Source: Gammaproteobacteria bacterium | GTDB lineage: Bacteria; Pseudomonadota; Gammaproteobacteria; Pseudomonadales; Azotimanducaceae | DNA length: 63,740 nt | Direction of reading: 5' to 3' | NCBI GenBank assembly: GCA_028821125.1 | Contig: JAPPHD010000099.1 | Span: forward strand, 1 to 63,740 | Shown: one piece after another, positions 33,522 through 42,377 of the stretch | How positions within the stretch are numbered: the first letter of the stretch is position 1 | Layout of the letters: each line of letters opens with the position of its first letter | Made by a program: the position numbers and the translations under genes | Notes under the pieces: model-generated | Told to the model about the DNA's origin: nothing | What the model saw: the letters and a program-made list of their open reading frames with translations, nothing else | The model's database searches: none

Positions 33522-34684
33522 CAGGCAACTATACCGACAGATTCAGGCAGTGGTGTCGCCTCGTAGCGGCGCACGAATTCCGGATCGGCCCGGCGCAAGC
33601 GCGCGTAATCGACCCGGCCGGTACGCAGCATGTAGCTGAAGGCCATGGTGACGGGATCGAAATGCAGACGGTCCTCAAGGGTCTCGTACCATCGGATACT
33701 CTGGATTGCGGCCCGCTGAAACAGGTCGGCGCCAAACTGGCGATTGCTGCGATAGTAAGCAAAGGCCGAACCGATATCGGCGCCGTGCTGTTGGAAGCCC
33801 TCGGCCAGAACCGAAGCGTCGCGCATGCCCACACGGGTACCGGAGCCGATGGAGGGATGCACGGTATGGGCCGCATCGCCGATCAGTACGACGTTGCCAA
33901 ACGACCAGTGCTCGTTCCTGACGATCGCCGGGTAGAACACCCGCACGGCCTGAGACAATAGCGGTCTGCCGTTCAGGTACGAGGCAAAGATCTCCTCGAA
34001 TTTCGCGTCCATCTCCAGGGGCGTCATGTTGTCAAAGCCGCCGCGCTCCCAGGTCTCCGGGTCGCACTCGATGGCGACGCCCGAACGGTCAGCGCGATAC
34101 TGGTGGGTGTGCGCAATCACCAGCCCGATATCGGTCTGCTCGAAGATCATCAGCGCCGGGTCGAACGGGTGCTCCGTGCCGTACCAGGCGAATCGGTTGC
34201 GTTGCGGCTCTACGGTGGATTCGAACTTTTCCCGGTAGCGCGTCCTGACGGGGCTGTTTACGCCGTCGGCGCCGACAAGAACGTCTACGGACTGCCGCAG
34301 GGACTCGACGTCCTCGACGCGGGATTCGAATTGAAGCTCGACACCCACTTCCTCGCAACGGCGCTGCAGGAGATTCAGCAGCGTTATCCTGCCGACGGTC
34401 ACGGCCTCGCTGCCGGACCCGGCATTGACCAGAACCGTTTCCCCCTTGTGGACGAATCCCATGGCGGAACCTGCATGTGCCGCACCGACAATATCTTCCA
34501 GGACGGAGGGGTCGGTGCGCCCGATGAACTCCAGCGACTGGCCGAGAAACCCCACCCCGAACCCGTAGGTTGCATCGCGAGCGTTCTGCTCGAACACCCG
34601 CACCCGCCAGTCGGGATGCATCAGCTTGACCCTGCGGGCGAAAAACAGCCCGGCGGGCCCTCCGCCTACGATCGCAATATCCAT
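33521..34684 (-). CDS. FAD-dependent monooxygenase, salicylyl-CoA hydroxylase-like (second copy)
   Basis: The 387-residue flavoprotein begins 'DIAIVGGGPAGLFFARRVKL' and 'VFEQNARDATYGFGVGFLGQ', the same FAD motif and 'TYGFGVG' segment as the gene at 28303. 'DVLVGADGVNSPVRTRYREK', 'FAWYGTEHPFDPALMIFEQ' and 'NVVLIGDAAHTVHPSIGSG' follow, matching SdgC-type hydroxylases. It is the first gene of the leftward cluster and overlaps the flavodoxin gene by one base. It is a paralogue of the other flavoprotein but clearly diverged, so the two probably act on different positions or different intermediates. No signal peptide, so it is cytoplasmic. Confidence 0.85.
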   Translation of the reverse strand: MDIAIVGGGPAGLFFARRVKLMHPDWRVRVFEQNARDATYGFGVGFLGQSLEFIGRTDPSVLEDIVGAAHAGSAMGFVHKGETVLVNAGSGSEAVTVGRITLLNLLQRRCEEVGVELQFESRVEDVESLRQSVDVLVGADGVNSPVRTRYREKFESTVEPQRNRFAWYGTEHPFDPALMIFEQTDIGLVIAHTHQYRADRSGVAIECDPETWERGGFDNMTPLEMDAKFEEIFASYLNGRPLLSQAVRVFYPAIVRNEHWSFGNVVLIGDAAHTVHPSIGSGTRVGMRDASVLAEGFQQHGADIGSAFAYYRSNRQFGADLFQRAAIQSIRWYETLEDRLHFDPVTMAFSYMLRTGRVDYARLRRADPEFVRRYEATPLPESVGIVA

Positions 34685-35070
34685 GGATTCAAAATGTCGG
34701 TGTTTCCCCTTGTCTTGAACGGATGCTAATTGCCCTCCCCATCCAATGGCGAATGAAAAGATGCACTATCTGCAACCAATTCCACTTGTGAAAAACAAAG
34801 ACGTCACGATTTCAATGGCAGGTTAACCGTTCTTCCCAGATCGCCTCCCGCACGCGCAGCAATTGCCGGGATCTCGGTCTCGATGGTGGTGTTCGAACTG
34901 GGCACGACCTGCCCGATTCGACAGGTACGTGCCATCAGGAATTTCATCAATGGTTGCCAACAGCTTATTCCATCATCGCATACCGTCCATTGGGATATAG
35001 TTGAGCGTCAGATCGGTTCGGCATCACCCGAACGATTCCACCAGCTTCCGACCATCAGGGAGAACACGGC
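34685..35070. other. 386-base divergent intergenic region between flavoprotein and VOC genes
   Basis: This should hold the promoters of both the leftward aromatic cluster and the rightward VOC/MBL genes. A TATAGT (34996-35001) is a candidate -10 box toward the VOC gene, but no good -35 lies 16-18 bases before it. I see no convincing LysR-type (T-N11-A) palindrome by eye. Confidence 0.4.
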
Positions 35071-35718
35071 ATGGCTCTCAACCACCTGGCACTGTGCACG
35101 CACGATCCCGAACTCACGCACCGTTTCTATACCGAAGCGATGGGTTTCCGGATCGTCGGCATCGAAGCGGACGACACCAAGGGCAACAAGTACAAGCACG
35201 TGTTCTACGATGCCGGTGAAGGTTCCTACTTGGCCTATTACGACCTCAACGCCTTCGGCGCGAAGGCCCACAGAAACGCGAACACCAATATCACCCAGGC
35301 AATGGGCGTCGGCACCGCCAACATGCACGTCGCCTGGGAAGCGAAGAACCTCGCGGGCCTCGAGGCCATGCGCGAGCGCTGGCTATCTCATGGACTGGAA
35401 GTCATGGAATCGATGCACCACAAGGGCTGGATGCATTCCATCTACACCTTCGATCCCAACGGGTTGATGGTGGAATGCGCCTATGTGGAAGGTGAACTGC
35501 CCGAGAGGGATGCAATCGACGCTTTCCGGATCTTCGTCGAGAACCAGGGAATCGACGAGGTCGGTTACGAACGCGAGGGCCGGAAGGACACGACCATACA
35601 CCTGCCCGACCCGGCCATCGAAAAACCCGTGTACCACGCTTCCATCTCCGAGAGGCTATTCAAAACGGATCTGGAAGCCGCCAGATCCCTGCCGTTCATC
35701 TCCGTGATACAGCACTGA
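35071..35718 (+). CDS. VOC family protein, possible extradiol-type dioxygenase or glyoxalase
   Basis: The 215-residue product has a vicinal oxygen chelate domain of paired beta-alpha-beta-beta-beta modules. It opens 'LNHLALCTHDPELTHRFYTE' and continues 'TANMHVAWEAKNLAGLEAM' and 'YTFDPNGLMVECAYVEGEL'. H5, H86 and E135 would form a two-His-one-carboxylate metal site, as in single-module type I extradiol dioxygenases and glyoxalases. An extra tail of about 70 residues follows the domain. It is divergent from the aromatic cluster, so a role in cleaving the hydroxylated ring is plausible but not shown. The 'aggg' 9 bases before ATG supports the start. Confidence 0.78.
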   Translation: MALNHLALCTHDPELTHRFYTEAMGFRIVGIEADDTKGNKYKHVFYDAGEGSYLAYYDLNAFGAKAHRNANTNITQAMGVGTANMHVAWEAKNLAGLEAMRERWLSHGLEVMESMHHKGWMHSIYTFDPNGLMVECAYVEGELPERDAIDAFRIFVENQGIDEVGYEREGRKDTTIHLPDPAIEKPVYHASISERLFKTDLEAARSLPFISVIQH

Positions 35719-35775
35719 GCCCGGGATGCCCAGCCCCGGCTCGTATCCGTGGTCCAGCATTGAGGAAACGTAACC

Positions 35776-36798
35776 ATGAAACGCTTCGGTCTTTACTCCC
35801 TATCGCTGCTGGCACTGGTGATCTCGTCCGGCCACGCAACTTCTCAGGCAAGCGCACCTGCAACCCAGGAGGAACTGCCTGCCGTCGTGGCTCACGTGCA
35901 ACGGGCACAGGAAATCGCGGGCAGCGACTGGCGCTTTCTTTCGGACGGGTTCCTTTGCGGGCCGGCGGAAAACACGATTCCGCTGGCCATCAGGACGATT
36001 CCCGGCTTTCTGGATCCCGACGCGCCCGGCATCGAGCCCTTTGCAGCCTTCGACAACCTCTACTACGTCGGCATGTATGCCTGGGGCGCGTTCATACTGG
36101 ATACGGGCGAAGGATTGATTCTGTTCGATGCCCTGACAAACGAGCGGCAGGTGAAGGAGATCCTGCTGCCCGGCATGGCGGAACTGGGGCTCGACCCCAA
36201 TGACCTGAAGTACCTGGTGGTTACCCACGGCCATGTCGACCACTACGGCGGCGCGCCCTATCTCAAGCAGGAATTCGGCGTCCCCATCATGATGTCGGAA
36301 GCAGACTGGGACTATCTCCCCGACGACATTTCCATGCCCTATTTCGTCAAGGCCAACTATCCCCCGGTGATCCAGCCGGAGCGTGACCGGGTGGTGCAGG
36401 ACGGCGAAGTGCTGGCGCTCGGCAATGCCAGCGTGACCTTCGTGGTGACGCCGGGGCATACACCAGGCACGCTGTCGACGATTCTGACGGTGACGGATCA
36501 GGGAGAGCCCCGCACGGTCGCCATGTGGGGCGGCCAGGCCCTGCCCGGCGCCATCAGGGAACTGAACCAGATGCACGACTCGCTGCACAGGTTCTGGAAC
36601 CTGGGCAACGAGCGCGGTGTGGAGGGGCTCATCAGCACGCACCCCTGGGTGGTTGGCAATTTCGAGCTACACGCAAGAGGATCCGAAGACGGCAGCAACC
36701 CGCTCCTGATCGGGCAGGACGGGTTCAACCGCGTCATGGGAATCTACGACGAGTGCATCAAGGCACAGTTCGCCCGGTCGCTCGCGCAGGATCAGTGA
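35776..36798 (+). CDS. Exported metallo-beta-lactamase-fold hydrolase (B3-like)
   Basis: The 340-residue protein has a signal peptide ('YSLSLLALVISSGHATSQA') and the zinc motif H151-G-H153-V-D155-H156 in 'LVVTHGHVDHYGGAPYLKQE'. A downstream 'FVVTPGHTPGTLSTILTV' provides the third His, and a late 'STHPWVVGNFELHARG' provides the last His. The fold and wording are close to subclass B3 beta-lactamase-like enzymes, but the family also has lactonases and phosphodiesterases, so antibiotic hydrolysis is not implied. It follows the VOC gene by 57 bases on the same strand and may share its transcript. Confidence 0.84.
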   Translation: MKRFGLYSLSLLALVISSGHATSQASAPATQEELPAVVAHVQRAQEIAGSDWRFLSDGFLCGPAENTIPLAIRTIPGFLDPDAPGIEPFAAFDNLYYVGMYAWGAFILDTGEGLILFDALTNERQVKEILLPGMAELGLDPNDLKYLVVTHGHVDHYGGAPYLKQEFGVPIMMSEADWDYLPDDISMPYFVKANYPPVIQPERDRVVQDGEVLALGNASVTFVVTPGHTPGTLSTILTVTDQGEPRTVAMWGGQALPGAIRELNQMHDSLHRFWNLGNERGVEGLISTHPWVVGNFELHARGSEDGSNPLLIGQDGFNRVMGIYDECIKAQFARSLAQDQ

Positions 36799-36914
36799 CG
36801 GCCGATCCGGGCATTGATCAGGCGTGGCCCGCCCTCGCATGGAACAATTTTCAACTCATTGATTTCAATAGATAATCTATTTGACATAATACCAGTGACT
36901 CGACACCGAGAGCA

Positions 36915-37015
36915 GGTATGCGGTACGGGTATCCGGCACACCAAGCGGACGCGTTTTCGTGGAATTCGAGGGCGCAGGGGTGCTTTAAAGGTGCCGGATA
37001 CCCGCACCGCACACC
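36915..37015. repeat. Long inverted repeat (25-base arms) between MBL and CocE genes
   Basis: Left arm 36915-36939 and right arm 36991-37015 are inverted copies with 2 mismatches in 25 bases (core GGGTATCCGGCAC / GTGCCGGATACCC). The loop is 51 bases. The element spans 101 bases of a 284-base gap and ends 67 bases before the CocE start. It could be a REP/MITE-like element or a transcript hairpin. Confidence 0.7.
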
Positions 37016-37082
37016 TACTCTCTCCCAGCGGGTTTCTGTTCCTTGCGCGTCAGCGTCCCGGCGGGCCGGGTTGGGAACTTTC

Positions 37083-38903
37083 ATGAATCCTCACCGGCAT
37101 GGTCAGTCGCAGGTGCCTGCCATGAGCCTGTGGTTGATCTGTCTCATCGGCTTCTGCGGCCTCTCCCATGCGGACCACGTGCCCGGACACGACAGGCCGG
37201 GCGATGCGAAGGTCGTCACCTTTCCCGAGCCCGACATCTTTGCCATGGCCCCGATGCGGGACGGCGTGAAGCTCGCGACCTGGATCCTCCTGCCGGATGG
37301 AGACGGACCTTTCCCCACGGTGCTGATCCGCAGCGTCTACAAGGACGGCACCCTTCCATGGGGAAGCTATGGCTATCAGAAGTACCTGGATGCTGGCTAT
37401 GCCTACGTCTTCCAGTCCACTCGAGGAACCGGGTCGTCGGAAGGCGTCTTCCGATTCATCGTGGACGACCGCAACGACGGCTACGACACCGTGGAGTGGA
37501 TTGCCGGACAGCCCTGGAGCGATGGCAAGGTCGGCATGAACAACGGTTCCTACCTGGGCATGACCCAATTGGCCGCGGCCGCCGCCAAGCCTCCGCATCT
37601 GAAGGCGATCGTCCCGCATGTGCCGGTCGCGGACTATTTCCGTGAAACCCCGTACATCGGCGGCATTTTCATGCGCTACCACATGCTGAACTGGCACAAA
37701 CTGATCTCGGTCGACGACCGCGCGGAACTGGGGGTGGGTTTCCTGAATCCCACCCTTGTCTTGCAGGATGAAGCCATGGTGACCCGGCTCATGAGCCGGC
37801 CGCTGATCGATTCGGCAGACGGCTATCTCCACGGAGACAGGCTCGAGCAGTTCAAGGCGTTCGTGAACAACGCCACGTTCAACCCGTATTGGCATGGCCT
37901 GCAGAGCATGCCGGAACACTACGCGAACATGGACCTGGCGGTGCTGCTGATCGGCGGCAATTTCGATCCCGCTGTCGGCACCCTGACCGCCTGGAGGGGT
38001 CTGGAGGCTCATGCCCCCAACCCCGGTCAGCGCCATCTGCTGATGGGGCCCTGGAGTCATGGCCAGACCTACCATGCCGGGGTCACCGGAAACGGCCTGC
38101 TCGAGTTCGGTGAACGGGCCCTGGTGGACATGGATGCACTGCGCATCGCCTTTTACGACCGTTACGTCAAGGGCGTGTACACGGACGTCGAGTTGCCGAA
38201 CCGGGTTCGGGTCTTCGTGACGGGCTCCAACGTCTGGCGCGAATTCGACGAATTCCCGATCCCCGACCGGAAACTTGTCAATCTTTTCCTGGCCAGCGGT
38301 GGAGGGGCCAACAGCGTTTCCGGGGACGGAACGCTGAACCAGGCAGGTTCACGCGGCCAACCCGACACCATGATCAGTGACCCGGAAAACCCGGTCGTCG
38401 CAAAGATGGAGCTTTCCTCCGGGGTCAGCTTCTATCAGGAAGTGGAGAAGCGCAACGATGTGCTCGTCTATACGAGCGACAGGCTGGCCGAGCCTTTGAC
38501 CATTGTCGGCGAACCGACGGTTCACCTGCACGTTTCCGCAGACACGCCGGATGCGGACGTGATCGTGCGAATGACCGAAGTCCATGCGGACGGTCGCTCG
38601 GTTTCGCTCGGCACCGGCTCCGGTTTGCGGTTGCGCTATCGTGAGGGGTTCGACCGTGAAGTTCTGCTCAAGCCAGGCGAGCTCTACGGCATCGAAGTAC
38701 CGCTCACCTACGTGAGCCACACCATTCCCGCCGGACACCGGTTGCGGGTCGACATTCTCGGAACAGAATTTCCGTTACTCGACGCCAACCCCAATACCGG
38801 GGAACCCATCGCCACCGCCATCAGACTCCAGAAGGCGCGGGTGAGCATCCACCACGACGAGGCGAACCCCTCGTTCATCACCCTGCCGGTGGTAGAGCTT
38901 TAG
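37083..38903 (+). CDS. CocE/NonD family serine hydrolase, exported
   Basis: The 606-residue alpha/beta hydrolase is of the S15/CocE type. An N-terminal signal ('AMSLWLICLIGFCGLSHADH') follows a short Arg/His lead. Catalytic S156 lies in 'GKVGMNNGSYLGMTQLA', Asp in 'VLLIGGNFDPAVGTLTAW' and His in 'LLMGPWSHGQTY'. A C-terminal jelly-roll beta domain follows ('VLVYTSDRLAEPLTIVGEP'). CocE-type enzymes cleave acyl or ester bonds. The ATG at 37083 is chosen because the frame before it (from 36918) crosses the inverted repeat and has no signal character; ATG 37122 is possible. A second CocE gene lies at 42378. Confidence 0.85.
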   Translation: MNPHRHGQSQVPAMSLWLICLIGFCGLSHADHVPGHDRPGDAKVVTFPEPDIFAMAPMRDGVKLATWILLPDGDGPFPTVLIRSVYKDGTLPWGSYGYQKYLDAGYAYVFQSTRGTGSSEGVFRFIVDDRNDGYDTVEWIAGQPWSDGKVGMNNGSYLGMTQLAAAAAKPPHLKAIVPHVPVADYFRETPYIGGIFMRYHMLNWHKLISVDDRAELGVGFLNPTLVLQDEAMVTRLMSRPLIDSADGYLHGDRLEQFKAFVNNATFNPYWHGLQSMPEHYANMDLAVLLIGGNFDPAVGTLTAWRGLEAHAPNPGQRHLLMGPWSHGQTYHAGVTGNGLLEFGERALVDMDALRIAFYDRYVKGVYTDVELPNRVRVFVTGSNVWREFDEFPIPDRKLVNLFLASGGGANSVSGDGTLNQAGSRGQPDTMISDPENPVVAKMELSSGVSFYQEVEKRNDVLVYTSDRLAEPLTIVGEPTVHLHVSADTPDADVIVRMTEVHADGRSVSLGTGSGLRLRYREGFDREVLLKPGELYGIEVPLTYVSHTIPAGHRLRVDILGTEFPLLDANPNTGEPIATAIRLQKARVSIHHDEANPSFITLPVVEL

Positions 38904-38944
38904 GTTCGGCAGAACTACCTGGCAACGCGGCAGGAAACGCCTCG

Positions 38945-41125
38945 TCAGAACTGGTAGGCGAACCGGACACCAAGGCTGCGCCGACGATACTGTGTTTCTC
39001 TGAAAGCGTGCTTGTCAGGCGTGATGGTTCCATACTCATCGAGCAGGTTCCTGCCGAATACCTCGACCGTCGCACCGCCAATCTCGACACCCAGGCTGGC
39101 ACTAAGCAGGGAAATGATGTCGGAGGTGTCAACCGGATGGATGAGGGACGAGTTCCGGTTGATGAAAACAAAGGTGTCCTGCTGGTTGTATACAAGCCTG
39201 AAATAACCGGGGAAATTCGGACCCCAGTTGAATTGGTAGTCCGCTGTCAGGGAATAGTTGTAATCGGGCACCAGGTCGATCGGGTCGCCGACGAGCTGGG
39301 CGCCGCCGATCGGCACATCGGTGAATTCGTGATCGGTGTAGTTTCCGTTCAGGCCGAGGGTCAGGTTGTCTGTAACCCGCCATGACAGGGACAAATCGAC
39401 GCCCTTGATCTCCGCTTCACCCAGGTTCTTGGTGACAAGCTGAAGCAATTCGAAGTTGATGACGACTCCCTGAATGTCCTTGTAGTCGGAATAGAAGAAG
39501 GCGACGTCCGCATAGATCCTGTCTTCAAACAGCGTCATCTTCGCGCCAAGCTCATAAGAGGTCAGGTTTTCGACGCCATACGTCTCGCTTTCGCCAAGGG
39601 CCGCCAGGGCGGGGGTGTTAAATCCGCCGCTTCGAAAGCCTTGCGCGTAGCTGACATAGACATTGACATCGTCATTGAGAGCATAAGAGGCGTATACCCT
39701 GGGGCTCACGTCATCGAAGTCGCCCTGCTGGTCGTTCATGGGATTGAAGCGGACAACATCGTACGTTTCACGATCGTCTTCAAAATACCGAAGACCCGCT
39801 CCCAGGGTGAAGCGGTCGGTCATCCGGTAGTCGACGTTACCGAAGGCTGCCCATGACTTGTTCTTGAACGAAACGTCCGGCGGGATATTCGGCACCCCGA
39901 TGAAAAAAGTTCCCAGAACGGGATGAGGCAGCCCGACGACGGCGATGCCCTCGCCCGTGCTCATGTACTCTTCCTTGCGGTAGAAAAAGCCGGTCACCCA
40001 GTCAAGCCGGCCTTCGCTTCGGGAATTCAGCCGAATTTCCTGGGTGAAGACTTCTGATTCCTCGATCTCCACCCTTTCGAATCCGAGCAGGGGAGGCCGA
40101 GGAGGACCGAACGGAAACAGCCGGAGGTCGGAGAGCGAGTTGTCGGTCTCCAACTGACCCGTGGCGCTCGTAAGGGTGCCGAAGTCGAAATCGTAGGTGA
40201 GGGTCAATCCATAGAACTCGTTGTCGACTTCGAGACCGGTATCGAATCCGGTCGTATCGAAGAACGCCCGCTGCTCGCTGTCCTTCAATGACACGTTTGC
40301 CACGTTGCTCGCACCCGTATCGTTCCGGTGCACGATTACCGTCCCGAGGGCCTGGAAGTTCTCGTTGATCTGAAGGAGTCCGGACAGGCGCACGTTCGTG
40401 AGTTCCGTATCGTTGGCATCGTCGTTTCCCGCCAGGGGCTGATCGATCCAGCCCCCATCGTCCGAATAACTGAACGTCGTTCGCAGCGCGAAGCGGTCCT
40501 GAGCCAGCGGAATATTGACCGCTCCCCGAGCCCGGTAACTCAGATCGCCCTTGTGGGTGTCAAAGGCCGAAATCTCGAACTTGCCTTCCACTTCCTGCAG
40601 ATTCGGCTTGTTGGTAATGAAGCGGACCGTGCCGCCCACCGAGCCGGAGCCATACAGCGTGCCCTGTGGGCCGCGAAGCACCTCGACCCGCTCGAGGTCA
40701 TACAGGCTCAGGTCCACCTGATAGGCGCGAGCGCCCGTTGCGGTTATGTCGACATCGTCGAGGTATACCCCGACCAGGGAACTCGAACCGAAAATGTTGC
40801 CGACGCCCCGAATCGTGTAGAGCTGCCGGCCCGGCCTGCGCTCCTGGACCGAAAAACTGGGGACGTTGTACGACAGCTCCAGTGAGGTATTGATGCCTCG
40901 CTCGTCGATCTGGTCACCGGTTGTCACGCTGACACTCATGGGCGTGTCGATCAGCGATGTCTCCCTCTTCTGCGCCGTGACCACGATCTCTTCGATGAGC
41001 GATCCGGAATCGGTTTCTTCGGCAAGCGCATCGACCGTACCGAACGCGCCGGCAACACACACTGAGCCGAGCACGTACAGGGCGCGGATTGACGCTGGTG
41101 CAAGCCTGATCTCGGAGTGATTCAT
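38945..41125 (-). CDS. TonB-dependent outer membrane receptor
   Basis: The 726-residue protein has a signal peptide and a TonB box-like 'EEIVVTAQKRE'. The plug domain contains 'YTIRGVGNIFGSSSLVGVYL' and 'VEVLRGPQGTLYGSGSVGG'. A long beta-barrel ends with the aromatic terminal residue of 'RRSLGVRFAYQF'. Substrate-carrying ligands are usually siderophores, vitamins, glycans or aromatics. The start is ATG 41125, preceded by GGGGAGAG; the frame start at 41179 adds 18 non-signal residues. It lies tail to tail with the CocE gene (41 bases apart) and downstream of the reductive-dehalogenase-like operon. Confidence 0.88.
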   Translation of the reverse strand: MNHSEIRLAPASIRALYVLGSVCVAGAFGTVDALAEETDSGSLIEEIVVTAQKRETSLIDTPMSVSVTTGDQIDERGINTSLELSYNVPSFSVQERRPGRQLYTIRGVGNIFGSSSLVGVYLDDVDITATGARAYQVDLSLYDLERVEVLRGPQGTLYGSGSVGGTVRFITNKPNLQEVEGKFEISAFDTHKGDLSYRARGAVNIPLAQDRFALRTTFSYSDDGGWIDQPLAGNDDANDTELTNVRLSGLLQINENFQALGTVIVHRNDTGASNVANVSLKDSEQRAFFDTTGFDTGLEVDNEFYGLTLTYDFDFGTLTSATGQLETDNSLSDLRLFPFGPPRPPLLGFERVEIEESEVFTQEIRLNSRSEGRLDWVTGFFYRKEEYMSTGEGIAVVGLPHPVLGTFFIGVPNIPPDVSFKNKSWAAFGNVDYRMTDRFTLGAGLRYFEDDRETYDVVRFNPMNDQQGDFDDVSPRVYASYALNDDVNVYVSYAQGFRSGGFNTPALAALGESETYGVENLTSYELGAKMTLFEDRIYADVAFFYSDYKDIQGVVINFELLQLVTKNLGEAEIKGVDLSLSWRVTDNLTLGLNGNYTDHEFTDVPIGGAQLVGDPIDLVPDYNYSLTADYQFNWGPNFPGYFRLVYNQQDTFVFINRNSSLIHPVDTSDIISLLSASLGVEIGGATVEVFGRNLLDEYGTITPDKHAFRETQYRRRSLGVRFAYQF

Positions 41126-41223
41126 CTCTCCCCTCCAATGGTCGATGCGTGGATACAGCCGTGCGAAGCACCGAGTCAATGGCGAACGCCAACGGGCCGC
41201 CTCGAACTGGATCGCAACGCCGG

Positions 41224-41253
41224 ATAGTAGCTCCGCCCCGGAAATCTGAACAA
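41224..41253 (-). promoter_or_regulatory. Weak candidate promoter of the TonB receptor gene
   Basis: On the minus strand TTGTTC (41253-41248) and TACTAT (41229-41224) are 18 bases apart and about 100 bases before the receptor ATG. Both boxes match only partly. Confidence 0.25.
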
Positions 41254-41363
41254 CAAATGCTCTCGTTACCTGATAGCAGGCGCATTAATTCCGATCCGGG
41301 TCCCAATCCACCTCTTCCGGCAGCAGTTTCAGCCCCGCCTCCTCTGAATCCGGGCGGGATTGA

Positions 41364-42371
41364 TCAGCGATCGGAATCGTGGGAAGAACGGCCTTTGCGC
41401 TTTTCCCGCCGCTTCGTCCAGCGCTCTGCCAGAATCGGCGCACGTCCGGTGGCCGACCACGGGCAAACGGCTATACAGATGCCGCAACCGTAAGTCTCCG
41501 CGAAATACGGGAAGCACCTGTCGAAATCGACATACCACTTGTTTTCGCCACGAACCATCTGCTTCCGGGTCGTGATCGCATCCACCGGGCACGCGTTCGT
41601 GCACACCTGGCATCCGGCACAGAAGTCGTCCGCCGCGAATTCGTCTGGCCCGTCGGCGATCAGGGGCAGATCGGTGAACACCGCCGCCAGCCGGAACGAA
41701 GACCCGAATCGCCGATTGATCAGCGACCCGTGCTTGCCGAGTTCGCCGAAGCCGCATTCGATGGCCGCGGGCAGCAGGTTGATGGGGCCCGCCATGGGCC
41801 CGCCACGGGGCTCCGCCGGATACCCCTGGGACCGTATCCAGTCCGATACCGGCCTTCCGACCACCCAGCCCTTGGTGTACTTGTCCACGACCTCGATCGC
41901 CGATGTCACTTTGGGCGCCGTTGCGAGTTTCTCGTACTCCATGGCGATACCTAGCATCAGGATCCAGTCGTATTCGAACCGATAGCCTTCGAATACCCAT
42001 TCGGGTTGCGGTTTCACGATTCCGACCAGGTCCGCATCCGCTTCCAGGGCGAGCTGTTTGACCAGGCGCGCATTCTCCCAGGCGGGCCGCTCCACCCTGT
42101 GATCGGCAATCGGTGCCCATTCTGTATCGATGACCTTCTGCCGGGCGGCGCGCTTTTCGGCAAGGGCCGGCTCTTTTACCCCCTGCGCCCAGAACCAGTC
42201 CTGGAGTTCGCCGTGTTCGAGCATCCCGGAGTCGTGCCACATGATCGGCGTCGGCCGCCGGGCTTCGGATTCGCCGAGCCCATTGATTGCATTGCCTGAT
42301 TTATCCGGCCAGAGCGCCGTCTGCTCCGGATCCGGAACGAACTCTGTTGTCGATTTGCGGGTTCGTCCCAT
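41364..42371 (-). CDS. Reductive dehalogenase-like iron-sulfur protein
   Basis: The 335-residue protein has no Tat or Sec signal. Two [4Fe-4S] ferredoxin sites are C251/C254/C257/C261 ('DFCAGCQVCTNACPVDAI') and C286/C296/C299/C303 ('RCFPYFAETYGCGICIAVCP'). The second has the C-x9-C-x2-C-x3-CP spacing typical of RdhA reductive dehalogenases. The preceding 'AIECGFGELGKHGSLINRRF' and 'RLAAVFTDLPLIADGP' correspond to the cobalamin-side region of RdhA and QueG. At 335 residues it is shorter than RdhA (450-500) and resembles cytoplasmic catabolic members. Cobalamin use and dehalogenation are inferred. It starts 6 bases after the CocE gene stop and is the last gene of the TRAP/CocE operon. Confidence 0.78.
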   Translation of the reverse strand: MGRTRKSTTEFVPDPEQTALWPDKSGNAINGLGESEARRPTPIMWHDSGMLEHGELQDWFWAQGVKEPALAEKRAARQKVIDTEWAPIADHRVERPAWENARLVKQLALEADADLVGIVKPQPEWVFEGYRFEYDWILMLGIAMEYEKLATAPKVTSAIEVVDKYTKGWVVGRPVSDWIRSQGYPAEPRGGPMAGPINLLPAAIECGFGELGKHGSLINRRFGSSFRLAAVFTDLPLIADGPDEFAADDFCAGCQVCTNACPVDAITTRKQMVRGENKWYVDFDRCFPYFAETYGCGICIAVCPWSATGRAPILAERWTKRREKRKGRSSHDSDR

Positions 42372-42377
42372 GGGCTG

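Noticed and set aside
35776-36798. Reading the metallo-beta-lactamase-fold gene as an antibiotic resistance gene
   Set aside because: The B3-like zinc motif is shared with lactonases and other hydrolases. No resistance context is present, so only the fold is claimed.
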